64,000 nt of DNA from Clostridium sp. TW13. GTDB taxonomy: Bacteria; Bacillota; Clostridia; Clostridiales; Clostridiaceae. The stretch covers positions 2,428,362 to 2,492,361 of the forward strand of contig NZ_BROD01000001.1 in assembly GCF_024345225.1 (NCBI RefSeq), given 5' to 3'. Made by a program: the position numbers and the translations under genes. This document shows, piece by piece, positions 9,063 through 17,843 of this stretch. The stretch's first letter is position 1; each line of letters starts with the position of its first letter. The notes under the pieces were generated by a model. It was not told the DNA's origin and searched no databases. It saw nothing but the letters and a program-made list of their open reading frames with translations.

Positions 9063-9107
9063 ACGCCGTAGTGTTAGCAACCCATTTTGCTAAGACCCCG
9101 TCGTCTC
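9063..9107 (-). promoter_or_regulatory. ANTAR-type antitermination leader of glnB
   Basis: On the minus strand two adjacent six-base-loop hairpins can form. P1 (9092-9107) has arms GAGAC and GUCUU with loop GACGGG. P2 (9074-9093) has arms UUAGCAA and UUGCUAA with loop AAUGGG (A1 and G4 present). P2 extends into a long terminator hairpin (9063-9104) followed by UUUUUUUAUU. P1 uses the lower part of the terminator 5' arm, so P1 and the full terminator exclude each other. The P1 loop starts with G rather than A, a deviation from the consensus. Confidence 0.7.
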
Positions 9108-9131
9108 AATCAATTATTTATTACAATATTA

Positions 9132-9159
9132 ATTATATAATATTTATCAATTATGTCAA
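9132..9159 (-). promoter_or_regulatory. glnB operon promoter
   Basis: TTGACA (9154-9159) and TATAAT (9132-9137) are separated by 16 bases on the minus strand, a near-consensus promoter. The predicted start near 9125 leaves the leader terminator inside the transcript. This supports the terminator being a regulated attenuator rather than the end of the upstream tetR gene. Confidence 0.8.
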
Positions 9160-9248
9160 TAGTTTTTTCATAAATTATTCTAATTATTTTTCATTACTTA
9201 ATTATTTATCAATAAAACCATTAATATTTTGAGTTTTAGGCAATAGCT

Positions 9249-9854
9249 CTAAACATTAACCATTCTAATTATTTTCTTATATAAAACTGGTTTGATAGTA
9301 TCAATATCTGTAGGCTCATTATTTATAATAGAAGTATAACAAACACTGCCCACAAGTTCCATAACCATAAATAATGTAATTTCAGCTTCTTCTCGTTCCA
9401 TACCTTTGACCATCATGTTATCTATAAATTTTTTTATTGCAGCTTTTATATTCTCATATTTATCAGTCTTATTAACCTCAAATTTGCAAACACTCCAAGA
9501 AAAATTCTTATCAATTAGATTTAACATTAACGTATTTTTTTTGAAATAATTAATGATATATTCCACAAAATATAAGCATTCATTTTGAAAAGAATCTATA
9601 TTAGCTTCTTTTGTTTTTATTATAGCTTCATTTAATACATTCCTGCTTTTAAGCAGAATTAATTTATTGATTATATCTCTTTTATCTTTAAAATAAAGGT
9701 AAAAAGTTCCCTTCGCAATTCCAGCTTTTTTTACTATATCATCTATTGCCGTATTTTTTACACCCTTAGTAGTAAATAACTCATAAGCAGATTTATATAA
9801 CTTATCTTCTTTAATCTTTTTCTTATCTTCTCTTTTATCTATATCCACTTTCAT
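9249..9854 (-). CDS. TetR-family transcriptional regulator
   Basis: The 201 residues have a clear N-terminal TetR helix-turn-helix (AIDDIVKKAGIAKGTFYLYFKDKRDI, about residues 36-61). The C-terminal ligand domain is not recognisable. GGAG precedes the ATG. It is divergent from the aspartokinase gene. Two identical-type palindromes sit on its own promoter, so it probably represses itself and possibly lysC. The charged N-terminal extension (MKVDIDKREDKKKIKEDK) is longer than in many TetR proteins. The ligand is unknown. Confidence 0.93.
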   Translation of the reverse strand: MKVDIDKREDKKKIKEDKLYKSAYELFTTKGVKNTAIDDIVKKAGIAKGTFYLYFKDKRDIINKLILLKSRNVLNEAIIKTKEANIDSFQNECLYFVEYIINYFKKNTLMLNLIDKNFSWSVCKFEVNKTDKYENIKAAIKKFIDNMMVKGMEREEAEITLFMVMELVGSVCYTSIINNEPTDIDTIKPVLYKKIIRMVNV

Positions 9855-9871
9855 CTCTACTCCTTCACAAA

Positions 9872-9922
9872 TGACTCTAAGTCATTATAATTAATTATAA
9901 TAATTTTATGACTCATAGTCAA
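9872..9922 (-). promoter_or_regulatory. tetR promoter with two operator palindromes
   Basis: Two copies of TGACT-N3-AGTCA occur at 9872-9884 and 9909-9921, 37 bases apart. They bracket a minus-strand promoter, TTGACT (9917-9922), 17 bases, TATAAT (9894-9899). One copy overlaps the -35 and the other lies just downstream of the start site. This is a textbook autorepression layout. Confidence 0.75.
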
Positions 9923-10096
9923 TGTCACTACTTTGACGGTTTATTAACATATACATTGCATATACTATAAAATATTGATATTATTTATATAAAATTAAAC
10001 ATCTTCAATAAATAACAAGTCAACGTATATGAACTTACTTTTTTTGAAGATGTCTTAGATAAAATATTAGCAATAAGTATTAAGGTGGGGTAAAAA

Positions 10097-11413
10097 ATGA
10101 ATAAAATTGTTGTTACTAAGTTTGGTGGAAGCTCCTTAGCTAGTGCCGAACAATTTAAGAAAGTAAAAAACATAATTGAGGCGGATAGTAATAGAAAATA
10201 TATCGTACCTTCCGCTCCCGGTAAAAGAGATTCTAATGACTATAAAATTACTGACTTATTATATCTTTGCAACACTCATGTAAAACAACGTATTCCCTTT
10301 GATGATGTATTCAAATTAATTTCTGAAAGATATCTTGGTATCGTAAAGGAATTAAATCTTAACTTTGATATACAATCACATCTTGACATTGTAAAAAACA
10401 CATTAACTAAAGGAGCCTCTGATGACTACGCAGCTAGTAGAGGCGAATATCTAAATGGGTTAATCCTTGCAAATTTTCTTAATGCTGACTTTGTTGATGC
10501 TGCTGAAGTTATAATCTTTAATGAATCTGGAGTTTATGATGAAGAAAAGACCCAAGCTGCAATGACAAAAAAATTAGGTAATAGTTCTAGAATTGTTATC
10601 CCTGGATTTTACGGTGCAAAAGATAATGGTGAGATAAAAACTTTTTCTCGCGGTGGTTCTGATGTAACTGGTTCTATAGTTGCAAAATCAGTTAAGGCAG
10701 ACCTATATGAAAACTGGACTGATGTTTCTGGTTTTCTAATGACAGATCCTAGAATTGTTGAAAACCCAAAAAGCATAGAAAAAATAACTTATAAGGAACT
10801 TAGAGAGCTATCTTATATGGGTGCTTCAGTACTTCATGAAGAAGCCATATTCCCTGTAAGAGATGCTGGAATTCCTATAAATATTAGAAATACTAACAAA
10901 CCAGAAGATAAGGGTACTCTAATTGTTGATGATTTAAGCCCTATAAGTTATAGCAGAACTATAACTGGTATAGCTGGTAAAAAGGGCTTTACAGTAATAG
11001 CAATAGAAAAAGCTCTTTTAAACTCAGAAATTGGATTCTGCAGACGACTTTTATCTATATTAGAGATGTATAATGTGTCTTTTGAGAATATGCCTTCTGG
11101 AATTGACTCAGTATCTTTAGTTATTGCAGATTCTGAGCTACAAGGTAAGTTAGATAAAGTAGTAGAAGAAATTAAGCGCCAATGCAGCCCTGATTCTATA
11201 GAAATCCATCCTAACATGGCACTTATAGCTACTGTTGGTCGTGGTATGACTAAAACAAAAGGAACTGCAGGAAGAATATTTTCTGCTCTTGCAAAAGAAA
11301 ATATTAATATTAGAATGATAGATCAAGGCTCAAGTGAAATAAATATTCTTACTGGAGTTGAAAGTAACGATTTTGAAGCCAGTATAAAAGCAATTTATAG
11401 AGAATTTATATAA
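10097..11413 (+). CDS. lysC: Aspartate kinase
   Basis: It phosphorylates aspartate, the first step towards lysine, threonine and methionine. The 438 residues have the N-terminal kinase signature KFGGSSLAS, FSRGGSDVTGSIVA, and two C-terminal ACT domains (GIAGKKGFTVIAIEKALLN, then IATVGRGMTKTKGTAGRIF). A good site (AAGGTGGGG) precedes the ATG. A 9-bp inverted repeat (ACATCTTCA at 9999-10007, TGAAGATGT at 10045-10053) lies in its leader but has no terminator after it. No lysine riboswitch was recognised. The feedback amino acid cannot be read from the sequence. Confidence 0.95.
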   Translation: MNKIVVTKFGGSSLASAEQFKKVKNIIEADSNRKYIVPSAPGKRDSNDYKITDLLYLCNTHVKQRIPFDDVFKLISERYLGIVKELNLNFDIQSHLDIVKNTLTKGASDDYAASRGEYLNGLILANFLNADFVDAAEVIIFNESGVYDEEKTQAAMTKKLGNSSRIVIPGFYGAKDNGEIKTFSRGGSDVTGSIVAKSVKADLYENWTDVSGFLMTDPRIVENPKSIEKITYKELRELSYMGASVLHEEAIFPVRDAGIPINIRNTNKPEDKGTLIVDDLSPISYSRTITGIAGKKGFTVIAIEKALLNSEIGFCRRLLSILEMYNVSFENMPSGIDSVSLVIADSELQGKLDKVVEEIKRQCSPDSIEIHPNMALIATVGRGMTKTKGTAGRIFSALAKENINIRMIDQGSSEINILTGVESNDFEASIKAIYREFI

Positions 11414-11418
11414 CAAAA

Positions 11419-11451
11419 AATACCTAAAGGGAATCCATTCCTTTAGGTATT
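11419..11451. terminator. Bidirectional terminator between convergent lysC and the NlpC gene
   Basis: The 12-bp arms AATACCTAAAGG and CCTTTAGGTATT are flanked by A-rich sequence on the left and T-rich sequence on the right. It can serve both converging genes. Confidence 0.92.
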
Positions 11452-11474
11452 TTTTATTAGTCATCTAATAACTA

Positions 11475-12848
11475 TTATTTAATTACTCTCCTAGCTCTTC
11501 CAATACTGCTCCAAGGTACATTACAAATTCTTACGCAAGCATTGTGATTAGGAGATTCTATCCACTGACCATTTCCAATATACATTCCCACATGACCTAA
11601 AGATTTATAAAAAAGTAAATCTCCTGGTTTCAAATCATTAACACTAACTTCCATTCCATCCTCAATTTGATCATATGTAGTTCTGCCTAAACCTATACCT
11701 GCTTGTTGAAATGCCCAATACATTAATCCTGAGCAGTCAAAGGCTTTATATCCTTTGTTAACTTCCTGTGCAGCTCTATCATATTTTCCTTCTGCTGCAT
11801 AGTCTTTGAACATATTCTTAAGCCTATTTATAAGACTCATTGTTAATGGTTCTCCAGCTCCCCCATAAACATATGGAGACCCAATTTGCTGCTTCATAAG
11901 AGATAATACCTTACTGTAAACTGATGACTGTGATTCATTTGAATCCTCTGTTTTATTACCAGAATTAGTATTATTAGAATCTTGAATAATTTTAGCATAC
12001 TCTTTATAAACATACCCTGTTGTATCTTTATATTTTATTGAATACCAATCCCCAACTTCAGCTAATATCTCAAATGTATCATTTGGATATATGTAAGCTA
12101 ACACTGTGCTTGCACTATTTGTGCTTGGATTCTTTCTTACTCTTAAGTTTACGCTTACATTTTGAGTAGTTCCTAGCTTTTTAATAGTTTTTTCACTAGA
12201 TTTTGTATCGTTGGATTCTTCGTTTTGTGGTTTTTGATTTTTACTTGTTGAATCAAGCAATTTTACATAATCCTTAGATACATACCCGCGCTTTCCATCA
12301 ACCTCTACTTCATACCAATTACCACTTTCACCTGTTATTGTTAATGCTTGTCCATCATTTAAATAAGTTATAACATTAGTGCTAGTACTAGGCCCAACTC
12401 TCATTCTAAGATTGGAACTAACATTGGTTACTTCCCCTCTCTTAGATTTTGATTCTACATTGCTAGTATTATTACTAATATTATTACTATTTTGAATAAA
12501 TTCAATGTAATCTTGGTATACGTACCCCTTTTGTCCATCTAGCTCTATATTGTACCAACTTCCACATTTTTTAATTATATTTACAGCTTGTCCTTCTTTT
12601 AGATAAGCTATTATGTTAGAATTTATGCTTGCTTCTGATCTTACTCTTAAGCTAGTACTAACATTAATAACCTTTCCCTTACCAGAAGTATTATTTACAC
12701 TTCCTAAGTTATTAGCTGCAGTTGCTGCATATGCATGTTTTGCTGGCATAATAATAGCACTAGAAATAGCAGCACCAATTATTATTTTAGATATTTTACT
12801 CCCATTCAAAATTCTGCCTCCCAAATTTAATAAAGAATTTTTAAACAT
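11475..12848 (-). CDS. Secreted SH3b(x3)-NlpC/P60 peptidoglycan hydrolase
   Basis: This is a probable cell-wall endopeptidase. After a signal peptide (SKISKIIIGAAISSAIIM, cleavage near HAYAA) come three bacterial SH3 domains, each starting RVR or RMR and ending GYVYQDY, GYVSKDY or GYVYKEY. They are joined by Ser/Asn-rich linkers. A C-terminal NlpC/P60 domain follows, with catalytic Cys in DCSGLMYW, His in LGHVGMYIG and the third residue in the SPNHN region. I start at ATG 12848 (457 residues). A longer frame from a TTG at 12893 would begin inside the promoter I see at 12865-12893. The domain layout resembles clostridial wall-remodelling autolysins. Confidence 0.92.
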   Translation of the reverse strand: MFKNSLLNLGGRILNGSKISKIIIGAAISSAIIMPAKHAYAATAANNLGSVNNTSGKGKVINVSTSLRVRSEASINSNIIAYLKEGQAVNIIKKCGSWYNIELDGQKGYVYQDYIEFIQNSNNISNNTSNVESKSKRGEVTNVSSNLRMRVGPSTSTNVITYLNDGQALTITGESGNWYEVEVDGKRGYVSKDYVKLLDSTSKNQKPQNEESNDTKSSEKTIKKLGTTQNVSVNLRVRKNPSTNSASTVLAYIYPNDTFEILAEVGDWYSIKYKDTTGYVYKEYAKIIQDSNNTNSGNKTEDSNESQSSVYSKVLSLMKQQIGSPYVYGGAGEPLTMSLINRLKNMFKDYAAEGKYDRAAQEVNKGYKAFDCSGLMYWAFQQAGIGLGRTTYDQIEDGMEVSVNDLKPGDLLFYKSLGHVGMYIGNGQWIESPNHNACVRICNVPWSSIGRARRVIK

Positions 12849-12864
12849 AATTGTCTCTATATAT

Positions 12865-12893
12865 ATCATAGCCCCTAAAAAATTCTTTATCAA
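12865..12893 (-). promoter_or_regulatory. Promoter of the NlpC/P60 gene
   Basis: TTGATA (12888-12893) and TATGAT (12865-12870) are 17 bases apart on the minus strand. The predicted transcript starts about 10 bases before ATG 12848, which supports that start codon. Confidence 0.6.
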
Positions 12894-12909
12894 GTCAAGT
12901 AATCCAATT

Positions 12910-14820
12910 TTATGAACTTTTATCCAATTCCTCGTTATATTTTTCCCATTTTTCCATGGCTGATTCTAAATTTTTCTCCATTTCCTCTTTTTCTTTACAA
13001 AGGTCATTAAGTTTATCATAATCTGTTCCTTGACTTAACATTTGTTCTTCAATTTGCTGAATACATAATTCAAATTCTGTTATTTCCTCTTCTAGTTTCT
13101 GAATTTTCGCCAGAATCTTCTTATTGATATCTACAGGTTTCACTGTCTTTATCTTTTCTTTTTTGACTTTTTCCTCTACTACCTGTACTTTAAACTTTTC
13201 TTTTTCACTTTTGTAATAATCATAATTACCGTAATAGCTTTTGAATTTTGCTTCATCAATTTCAACTATTCTATCAGCCATTTTATTTACAAAATATCTA
13301 TCATGAGAAATGAAAAATATTGTTCCATGAAAATTTTCTAAAGATTCTTCCAAAGTTTCTATTGAATCAATATCTAAATGATTTGTAGGCTCATCTAAAA
13401 TCAATAAATTTACATCTTCATATAATAATTTGCTTAACTTTAACCTAATTCTCTCTCCTCCGGATAGATGTTTCACCTTTTTAAATACTGTACCACCAAA
13501 GAACATAAACTTAGATAAGTATTCTCTTGCTTTTCCTTCTAGAATTGATATATCTTCTCTGAAAACATCTAATACTGTGGCTTCTTCATTTTTGAATTTA
13601 ATATTTTGTGGCAAATAAGCAACCTTGACGCTTTCTCCTACTTTACTTACTCCCGAATCAGGTACCTCTTCCCCAAGAAGCATCCTTAAAAAAGTGGTTT
13701 TACCACAACCATTGGACCCTAACAAAGCTACTCTTTCCTGAAATAGCACTAATAAATCTGCATTTTTTAAAAGTTGCTTTTCTTCATAACTTTTACATAG
13801 TTTCTCAGCCTTTATAACTTCTTTTCCAGACCTATCAGCTTCTTTAAAGTTTAATTTCATATTGGTGCGTTCAAGCTTAGGTTTACTGATTCTATCCATC
13901 TTATCTAGTTGTTTTTGCATACTTGCAGCTCTTTTAAAAAACTTATTATTATCTGCTCTTATTGCCCAATCTCTTAAATCCTTAATTGCCTTCTCCATTG
14001 CTGCAATCTTTTTTTGTTGTTCTTTAAAAGCCTGAAATTGTAAAAGCATGTTCTCTTCTTTCTGTTTTACATATGAAGAGTAATTTCCATTGTAAGTTTC
14101 ACAGACTCCATCTTCCACTTCAACGATCTTTGTCACTACATTATCTAAGAAATATCTATCATGGGATACCACAATAACAATTCCCTTATATGATTTCAAA
14201 TATCCTTCAAGCCATTCAACTGCTGCCATATCTAAATGGTTTGTAGGTTCATCTAGCAATAATATATCTGGATTTTGTAATAATATCTTGCCAAGGATTA
14301 CTGTGGTCTTCTCTCCTCCACTTAATATGTCAAAATCCTTTTCTAAAAACTCCTTACCAAAATTAAGTCCATTACATACCTTGCTTAACTTTTCTTCTAT
14401 ATCATAGCCGCCCTTAACCTCATAGCTATGTTGAACTGCACTGTATTGTTGCAAAGTTCTTTCTAACTCTTCACCTTTTAATAATTTCATTTTATATTCT
14501 AAAGTTTTCATATCTTGTTCTATAATTTTCAACTCTTCAAACGCAATATTTAATACATCTATCACTTTCATATTCTCAGGATACTTAGGAACTTGTTCTA
14601 GATATGCTACAGAAGCCTTTCTTGGCATAATAATATACCCCTCATCATCTCTAGTCATAGAATAAATTCCTGACATTAATTTAAGTATAGTACTTTTACC
14701 ACTTCCGTTTGCTCCTACTATACCTACCTTTTCCCCGTCATATATATTAAAAGTAATATCCTCCAATACTAAGGTTGCATCTAAATACTTTTTTACATTA
14801 TTAAATGATAATTCAAACAT
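12910..14820 (-). CDS. ABC-F family ATPase (ribosome-associated type)
   Basis: The 636 residues hold two ABC domains and no membrane segment. The first has Walker A GANGSGKST, signature LSGGEKT and Walker B ILLLDEPTNHLD. The second has GSNGCGKTT, LSGGERIRLKL and LLILDEPTNHLD. The domains are joined by a charged linker rich in Lys/Arg (FKRAASMQKQLDKMDR). The C-terminus is a coiled coil of about 80 residues. These are features of ABC-F proteins, which act on ribosomes as translation factors or antibiotic-protection proteins. Which of these applies cannot be told here. Its stop lies just upstream of the NlpC gene on the same strand. Confidence 0.93.
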   Translation of the reverse strand: MFELSFNNVKKYLDATLVLEDITFNIYDGEKVGIVGANGSGKSTILKLMSGIYSMTRDDEGYIIMPRKASVAYLEQVPKYPENMKVIDVLNIAFEELKIIEQDMKTLEYKMKLLKGEELERTLQQYSAVQHSYEVKGGYDIEEKLSKVCNGLNFGKEFLEKDFDILSGGEKTTVILGKILLQNPDILLLDEPTNHLDMAAVEWLEGYLKSYKGIVIVVSHDRYFLDNVVTKIVEVEDGVCETYNGNYSSYVKQKEENMLLQFQAFKEQQKKIAAMEKAIKDLRDWAIRADNNKFFKRAASMQKQLDKMDRISKPKLERTNMKLNFKEADRSGKEVIKAEKLCKSYEEKQLLKNADLLVLFQERVALLGSNGCGKTTFLRMLLGEEVPDSGVSKVGESVKVAYLPQNIKFKNEEATVLDVFREDISILEGKAREYLSKFMFFGGTVFKKVKHLSGGERIRLKLSKLLYEDVNLLILDEPTNHLDIDSIETLEESLENFHGTIFFISHDRYFVNKMADRIVEIDEAKFKSYYGNYDYYKSEKEKFKVQVVEEKVKKEKIKTVKPVDINKKILAKIQKLEEEITEFELCIQQIEEQMLSQGTDYDKLNDLCKEKEEMEKNLESAMEKWEKYNEELDKSS

Positions 14821-15051
14821 ATTTCCACCTTCTTTCTATGCTTATTGCCGCACAATTACATAAGATTAATAACATTACTTTTTTATCATATCAATCAATG
14901 AATGTCAATTTTTTCTTATATAGTAAACATACTTTACAGTTTATTAACATGTGATTTTATTATATGACACAGAATTGACATATAACAACCTTATAATAAA
15001 ACATGTAAAGTAGTTGATAACATTTTATATCCCCGTATAAAATATGAAAGA
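14821..15051. other. AT-rich upstream region of the ABC-F gene
   Basis: No gene was seen. With the terminator at 15052-15085 this makes a 302-base gap. It probably carries the ABC-F promoter and leader. I found no peptide-coding attenuator of the kind some ABC-F resistance genes have. Confidence 0.4.
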
Positions 15052-15085
15052 ACAGAGTATTTTAAGTCCCCCTTAAATACTCTGT
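15052..15085 (-). terminator. Terminator of the HD-GYP gene
   Basis: Arms ACAGAGTATTT and AAATACTCTGT form a hairpin after the gene ending at 15123. The following minus-strand bases (TCTTTCATATTTT) are T-rich. Confidence 0.75.
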
Positions 15086-15122
15086 TTATTGTTTTTATTT
15101 ATTTACATTTTCTAAAAATACA

Positions 15123-16385
15123 TTAAAAATTATTACTATCCAACTTACTTAACAATATCTTATACTGTTTCTTCATAGTAACATATCTACTCATTAATTC
15201 GTCAGTTTGAAAATTTACTTTTTCTATAATATCATCATAATTCTCTATGACCAAATTTACTATATGAGTATCTATTTTATTGTTTTCTACCATGTTTCTT
15301 AAGATCTGTATAATCTTTTCCTTATTGAATTCATTTTTATAACTTCTCACACCCATTAATGCACTTAATATATCTGACACTGCCACTATTCTAGCTTCTT
15401 TGCATATTTCATTTCCCTTTAATCCAAACGGATAGCCTGTCCCATCCAGCTTTTCATGGTGTGCACTAGCAATATCTCTTATATCATCAATATTTAAATC
15501 ACTTAAAATTTTATATCCAATTATTGCGTGACTCTTTATTATTTCAAACTCTTCAGTGGTCAATTTCCCTGGCTTTTCTAAGATTTCTATTGGTATTGCA
15601 ATCTTACCTATATCATGAATAGTTGCTGCTATCTTAATTCTTATGGCATCTTCCTCACTCATACCAGATAGCTTGGCAACTTCATAGCTAACAGCTTCAA
15701 CCACAATTGTATGCTTCAGAGTAGATTCACTCATAAAATCTATTGAGTACGCCAACATCTTTGCATAGGCAATTATTTCATCTCTATAAACTACCTTTCT
15801 TCCAAAGAAACTATAGAGTTCTTCCTTATATGTATTATCACTCAATCTTGTACTAATAAAATCATCTTTATTAACTTTCTGAAATAAGCCCACATTTTCT
15901 TCTAAATACTCTTTTTTCTTTGTTTCCAGCCATGATTGTTTAATCGCATTATCTTTTAAATGAATCAAAGCTATACTGTCAGCTAATCCTAGCATCAAAG
16001 CCTCTTTTGGAATTACTATTTCCCTTTCTTTTTCAAAATAACTCGAGTCCAAATGATGCCCTAAAACAACTTCATTTAAATCCCCTAAAGGCGAAAAATA
16101 TTTAATAAATAGAGCTCCATAAACAGCATGGTTTATAGGGGTATTAGTTTCTATATCTAAAAGTTCATCTCTTTCAGTTACTTTATATGCTCCTATATCA
16201 TGAAATATAGCTATAGTACATAATTTATAAATCTCTTCATCTGTGTATCCTTTATGCACTTTCAATAATTTATATAAAATGTATGCTACCTTTTCACCAT
16301 GATCCAATAATCTTGGGTCCATGTAATTCAATACCTTTTGTATAAGTTTTATTACTTGCTTTAATGTAACATTACTTTCCGTCAT
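15123..16385 (-). CDS. HD-GYP domain protein (probable c-di-GMP phosphodiesterase)
   Basis: The 420 residues contain two HD-type halves. The N-terminal half has a plain HD pair (FHDIGAYK at about 61). The C-terminal half has the full HD-GYP pattern: HDIGKIAIP at about 253 and HHEKLDGTGYPFGLKG at about 306. Proteins with an intact GYP motif usually hydrolyse cyclic di-GMP. No membrane segment or receiver domain is present, so the signal input is unclear; the degenerate first HD half may be a sensor. The gene appears monocistronic, with a terminator 38 bases after the stop. Confidence 0.9.
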   Translation of the reverse strand: MTESNVTLKQVIKLIQKVLNYMDPRLLDHGEKVAYILYKLLKVHKGYTDEEIYKLCTIAIFHDIGAYKVTERDELLDIETNTPINHAVYGALFIKYFSPLGDLNEVVLGHHLDSSYFEKEREIVIPKEALMLGLADSIALIHLKDNAIKQSWLETKKKEYLEENVGLFQKVNKDDFISTRLSDNTYKEELYSFFGRKVVYRDEIIAYAKMLAYSIDFMSESTLKHTIVVEAVSYEVAKLSGMSEEDAIRIKIAATIHDIGKIAIPIEILEKPGKLTTEEFEIIKSHAIIGYKILSDLNIDDIRDIASAHHEKLDGTGYPFGLKGNEICKEARIVAVSDILSALMGVRSYKNEFNKEKIIQILRNMVENNKIDTHIVNLVIENYDDIIEKVNFQTDELMSRYVTMKKQYKILLSKLDSNNF

Positions 16386-16484
16386 ATGTTTTCTCCTATA
16401 AAATTATTACACTTTATTTTTCGTTAATTTATCAAATTTGTTTATACAATAGTTAATAAAAGTATTTAATCTTTATAACTATTT

Positions 16485-17027
16485 TTAAGCTAGTCCTATC
16501 CATGTGCATAGATCAAACACAGAATGACATATTATTGGAGACCACAAAGACTTATATTCCTCAAATAAGTATCCAAATGCTAAACTTCCCATAAGAATAG
16601 GAATAGATGCACTTACAATATTAACATGTGAAATTATCCATGTTGGAAAATGAAATACAACAAAAACTATACTAGTTATTATGTTAGCGCTCCAAAAACT
16701 CATATGTTTCCTTAATTGTTGCAGCAAAAATCCTCTAAAAGGTATTTCTTCAAAAATACCTACACATATTACACTTATCCAAAGTAAACCTATATTGAAG
16801 TTTATTGATTTCCAACCAATAATTGAATTTTTAATAATTAATAAAATAATAAATAAAATACTAACTAATACTCCAGATAATATACCTTTTCTAACATTTC
16901 CTTTAAGTCTCAGATATGTTAAAGGCTTAACTTTATGTTTTACTCTTAAATAAATAAAAATAGGTAGTATAAAAATTACTAAATAAATTAATCCTGTGCC
17001 TAAAAATAAACTTATATTATTCTGCAT
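16485..17027 (-). CDS. CPBP-family intramembrane metalloprotease
   Basis: The 180 residues contain about five membrane helices and the CPBP (Abi) motifs: EEIPFRG (motif 1, EExxxR), FVVFHFP (motif 2, with His) and ICHSVFD (motif 3). Members cleave within membranes, process peptides, or give self-immunity. It is divergent from agrB with 197 bases between the start codons. In Staphylococcus aureus the CPBP protease MroQ is needed for Agr peptide signalling. By analogy this one may act on the AgrD peptide at 19926-20078. That link is inference from position. Confidence 0.9.
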   Translation of the reverse strand: MQNNISLFLGTGLIYLVIFILPIFIYLRVKHKVKPLTYLRLKGNVRKGILSGVLVSILFIILLIIKNSIIGWKSINFNIGLLWISVICVGIFEEIPFRGFLLQQLRKHMSFWSANIITSIVFVVFHFPTWIISHVNIVSASIPILMGSLAFGYLFEEYKSLWSPIICHSVFDLCTWIGLA

Positions 17028-17224
17028 CGTTGTTCCTTTCTAATTTACATTTCATCTCATTACTTTAGCATAAGCTTCCACTCGCTATCAAGTATAATAT
17101 ATATTTTAACATGTTTATAATATTTATAAAAAAATATCTCTTAATTATATGGTAAAATTAATTAAAACAGTATATTATTATATTGAATTAATATCTATTT
17201 TTATCATTTAAAGGGGGAATTCTT

Positions 17225-17824
17225 ATGAGTATTAGTGCTATTTTAAGTGAGAAATGCACTAACTTCATAAAACAAAATACAGATACGTCGGAACAAGACT
17301 TAGAGAAAATCAATTATGGTGTACAAGTTATCTTTATAAACATTGTTAAAATGATTATTTTATTTGCTACAGCTTATTTTTTAAATGTACTGTATTATAC
17401 ATTTATTGCATTTATATTTTTTGCTATTTTAAGAACATTTGCATGTGGAGTTCATGCTAATTCAAGTTTCCAGTGCGTTATTATAAACTACATTGCATTT
17501 TTAGGAAATGTATATCTATCTTTATACTTTCCTTTTAATAAGGTAGTAATAATTATATTTTTTGCAGTAAATCTTATACTTACATGTTTATATGCTCCTG
17601 CAGATACCGCAGAGAGACCTCTTGTAAGCAAAAAGTTACGAAAATCACTAAAAATAAATTCTATTATAACTTTAATTTTATTTTTCTGCATAGCTATGTT
17701 AATAAAAAATGAAGTGTATGCGAGTCTCATTACCTTTGCTACTTTCGAGGAATGTATGATGATTACGCCAATGGCATATATGCTTTTTAAAAAAAATTAT
17801 AGAAATTACCTAAGTGTGAAATAA
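17225..17824 (+). CDS. agrB: AgrB-family peptide-processing protease
   Basis: This membrane cysteine protease cuts the AgrD precursor and forms the thiolactone ring. The 199 residues have several membrane helices and the catalytic block RTFACGVHANSSFQC, placing His77 and Cys84 at the same positions as in the S. aureus protein. A second family signature is YAPADTAERP. AAAGGGGGAA precedes the ATG. It is followed at 20 bases by the response regulator. The usual agrD directly downstream is missing here; the peptide gene lies at the other end of the locus. Confidence 0.95.
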   Translation: MSISAILSEKCTNFIKQNTDTSEQDLEKINYGVQVIFINIVKMIILFATAYFLNVLYYTFIAFIFFAILRTFACGVHANSSFQCVIINYIAFLGNVYLSLYFPFNKVVIIIFFAVNLILTCLYAPADTAERPLVSKKLRKSLKINSIITLILFFCIAMLIKNEVYASLITFATFEECMMITPMAYMLFKKNYRNYLSVK

Positions 17825-17843
17825 ATTTAAGGGGGAAAATAAT

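Noticed and set aside
9063-9104. Simple terminator of the upstream tetR gene
   Set aside because: A near-consensus promoter (9132-9159) lies between the tetR stop and this hairpin, so the hairpin is within the glnB leader. It could still also stop tetR readthrough.
9930-10096. Lysine riboswitch in front of aspartokinase
   Set aside because: The leader is too short and lacks the multi-helix junction. Only one 9-bp inverted repeat without a terminator is present.
12849-12893. Longer start for the NlpC/P60 protein
   Set aside because: The TTG at 12893 overlaps the -35 of the predicted promoter, and the extra residues would precede the signal peptide.
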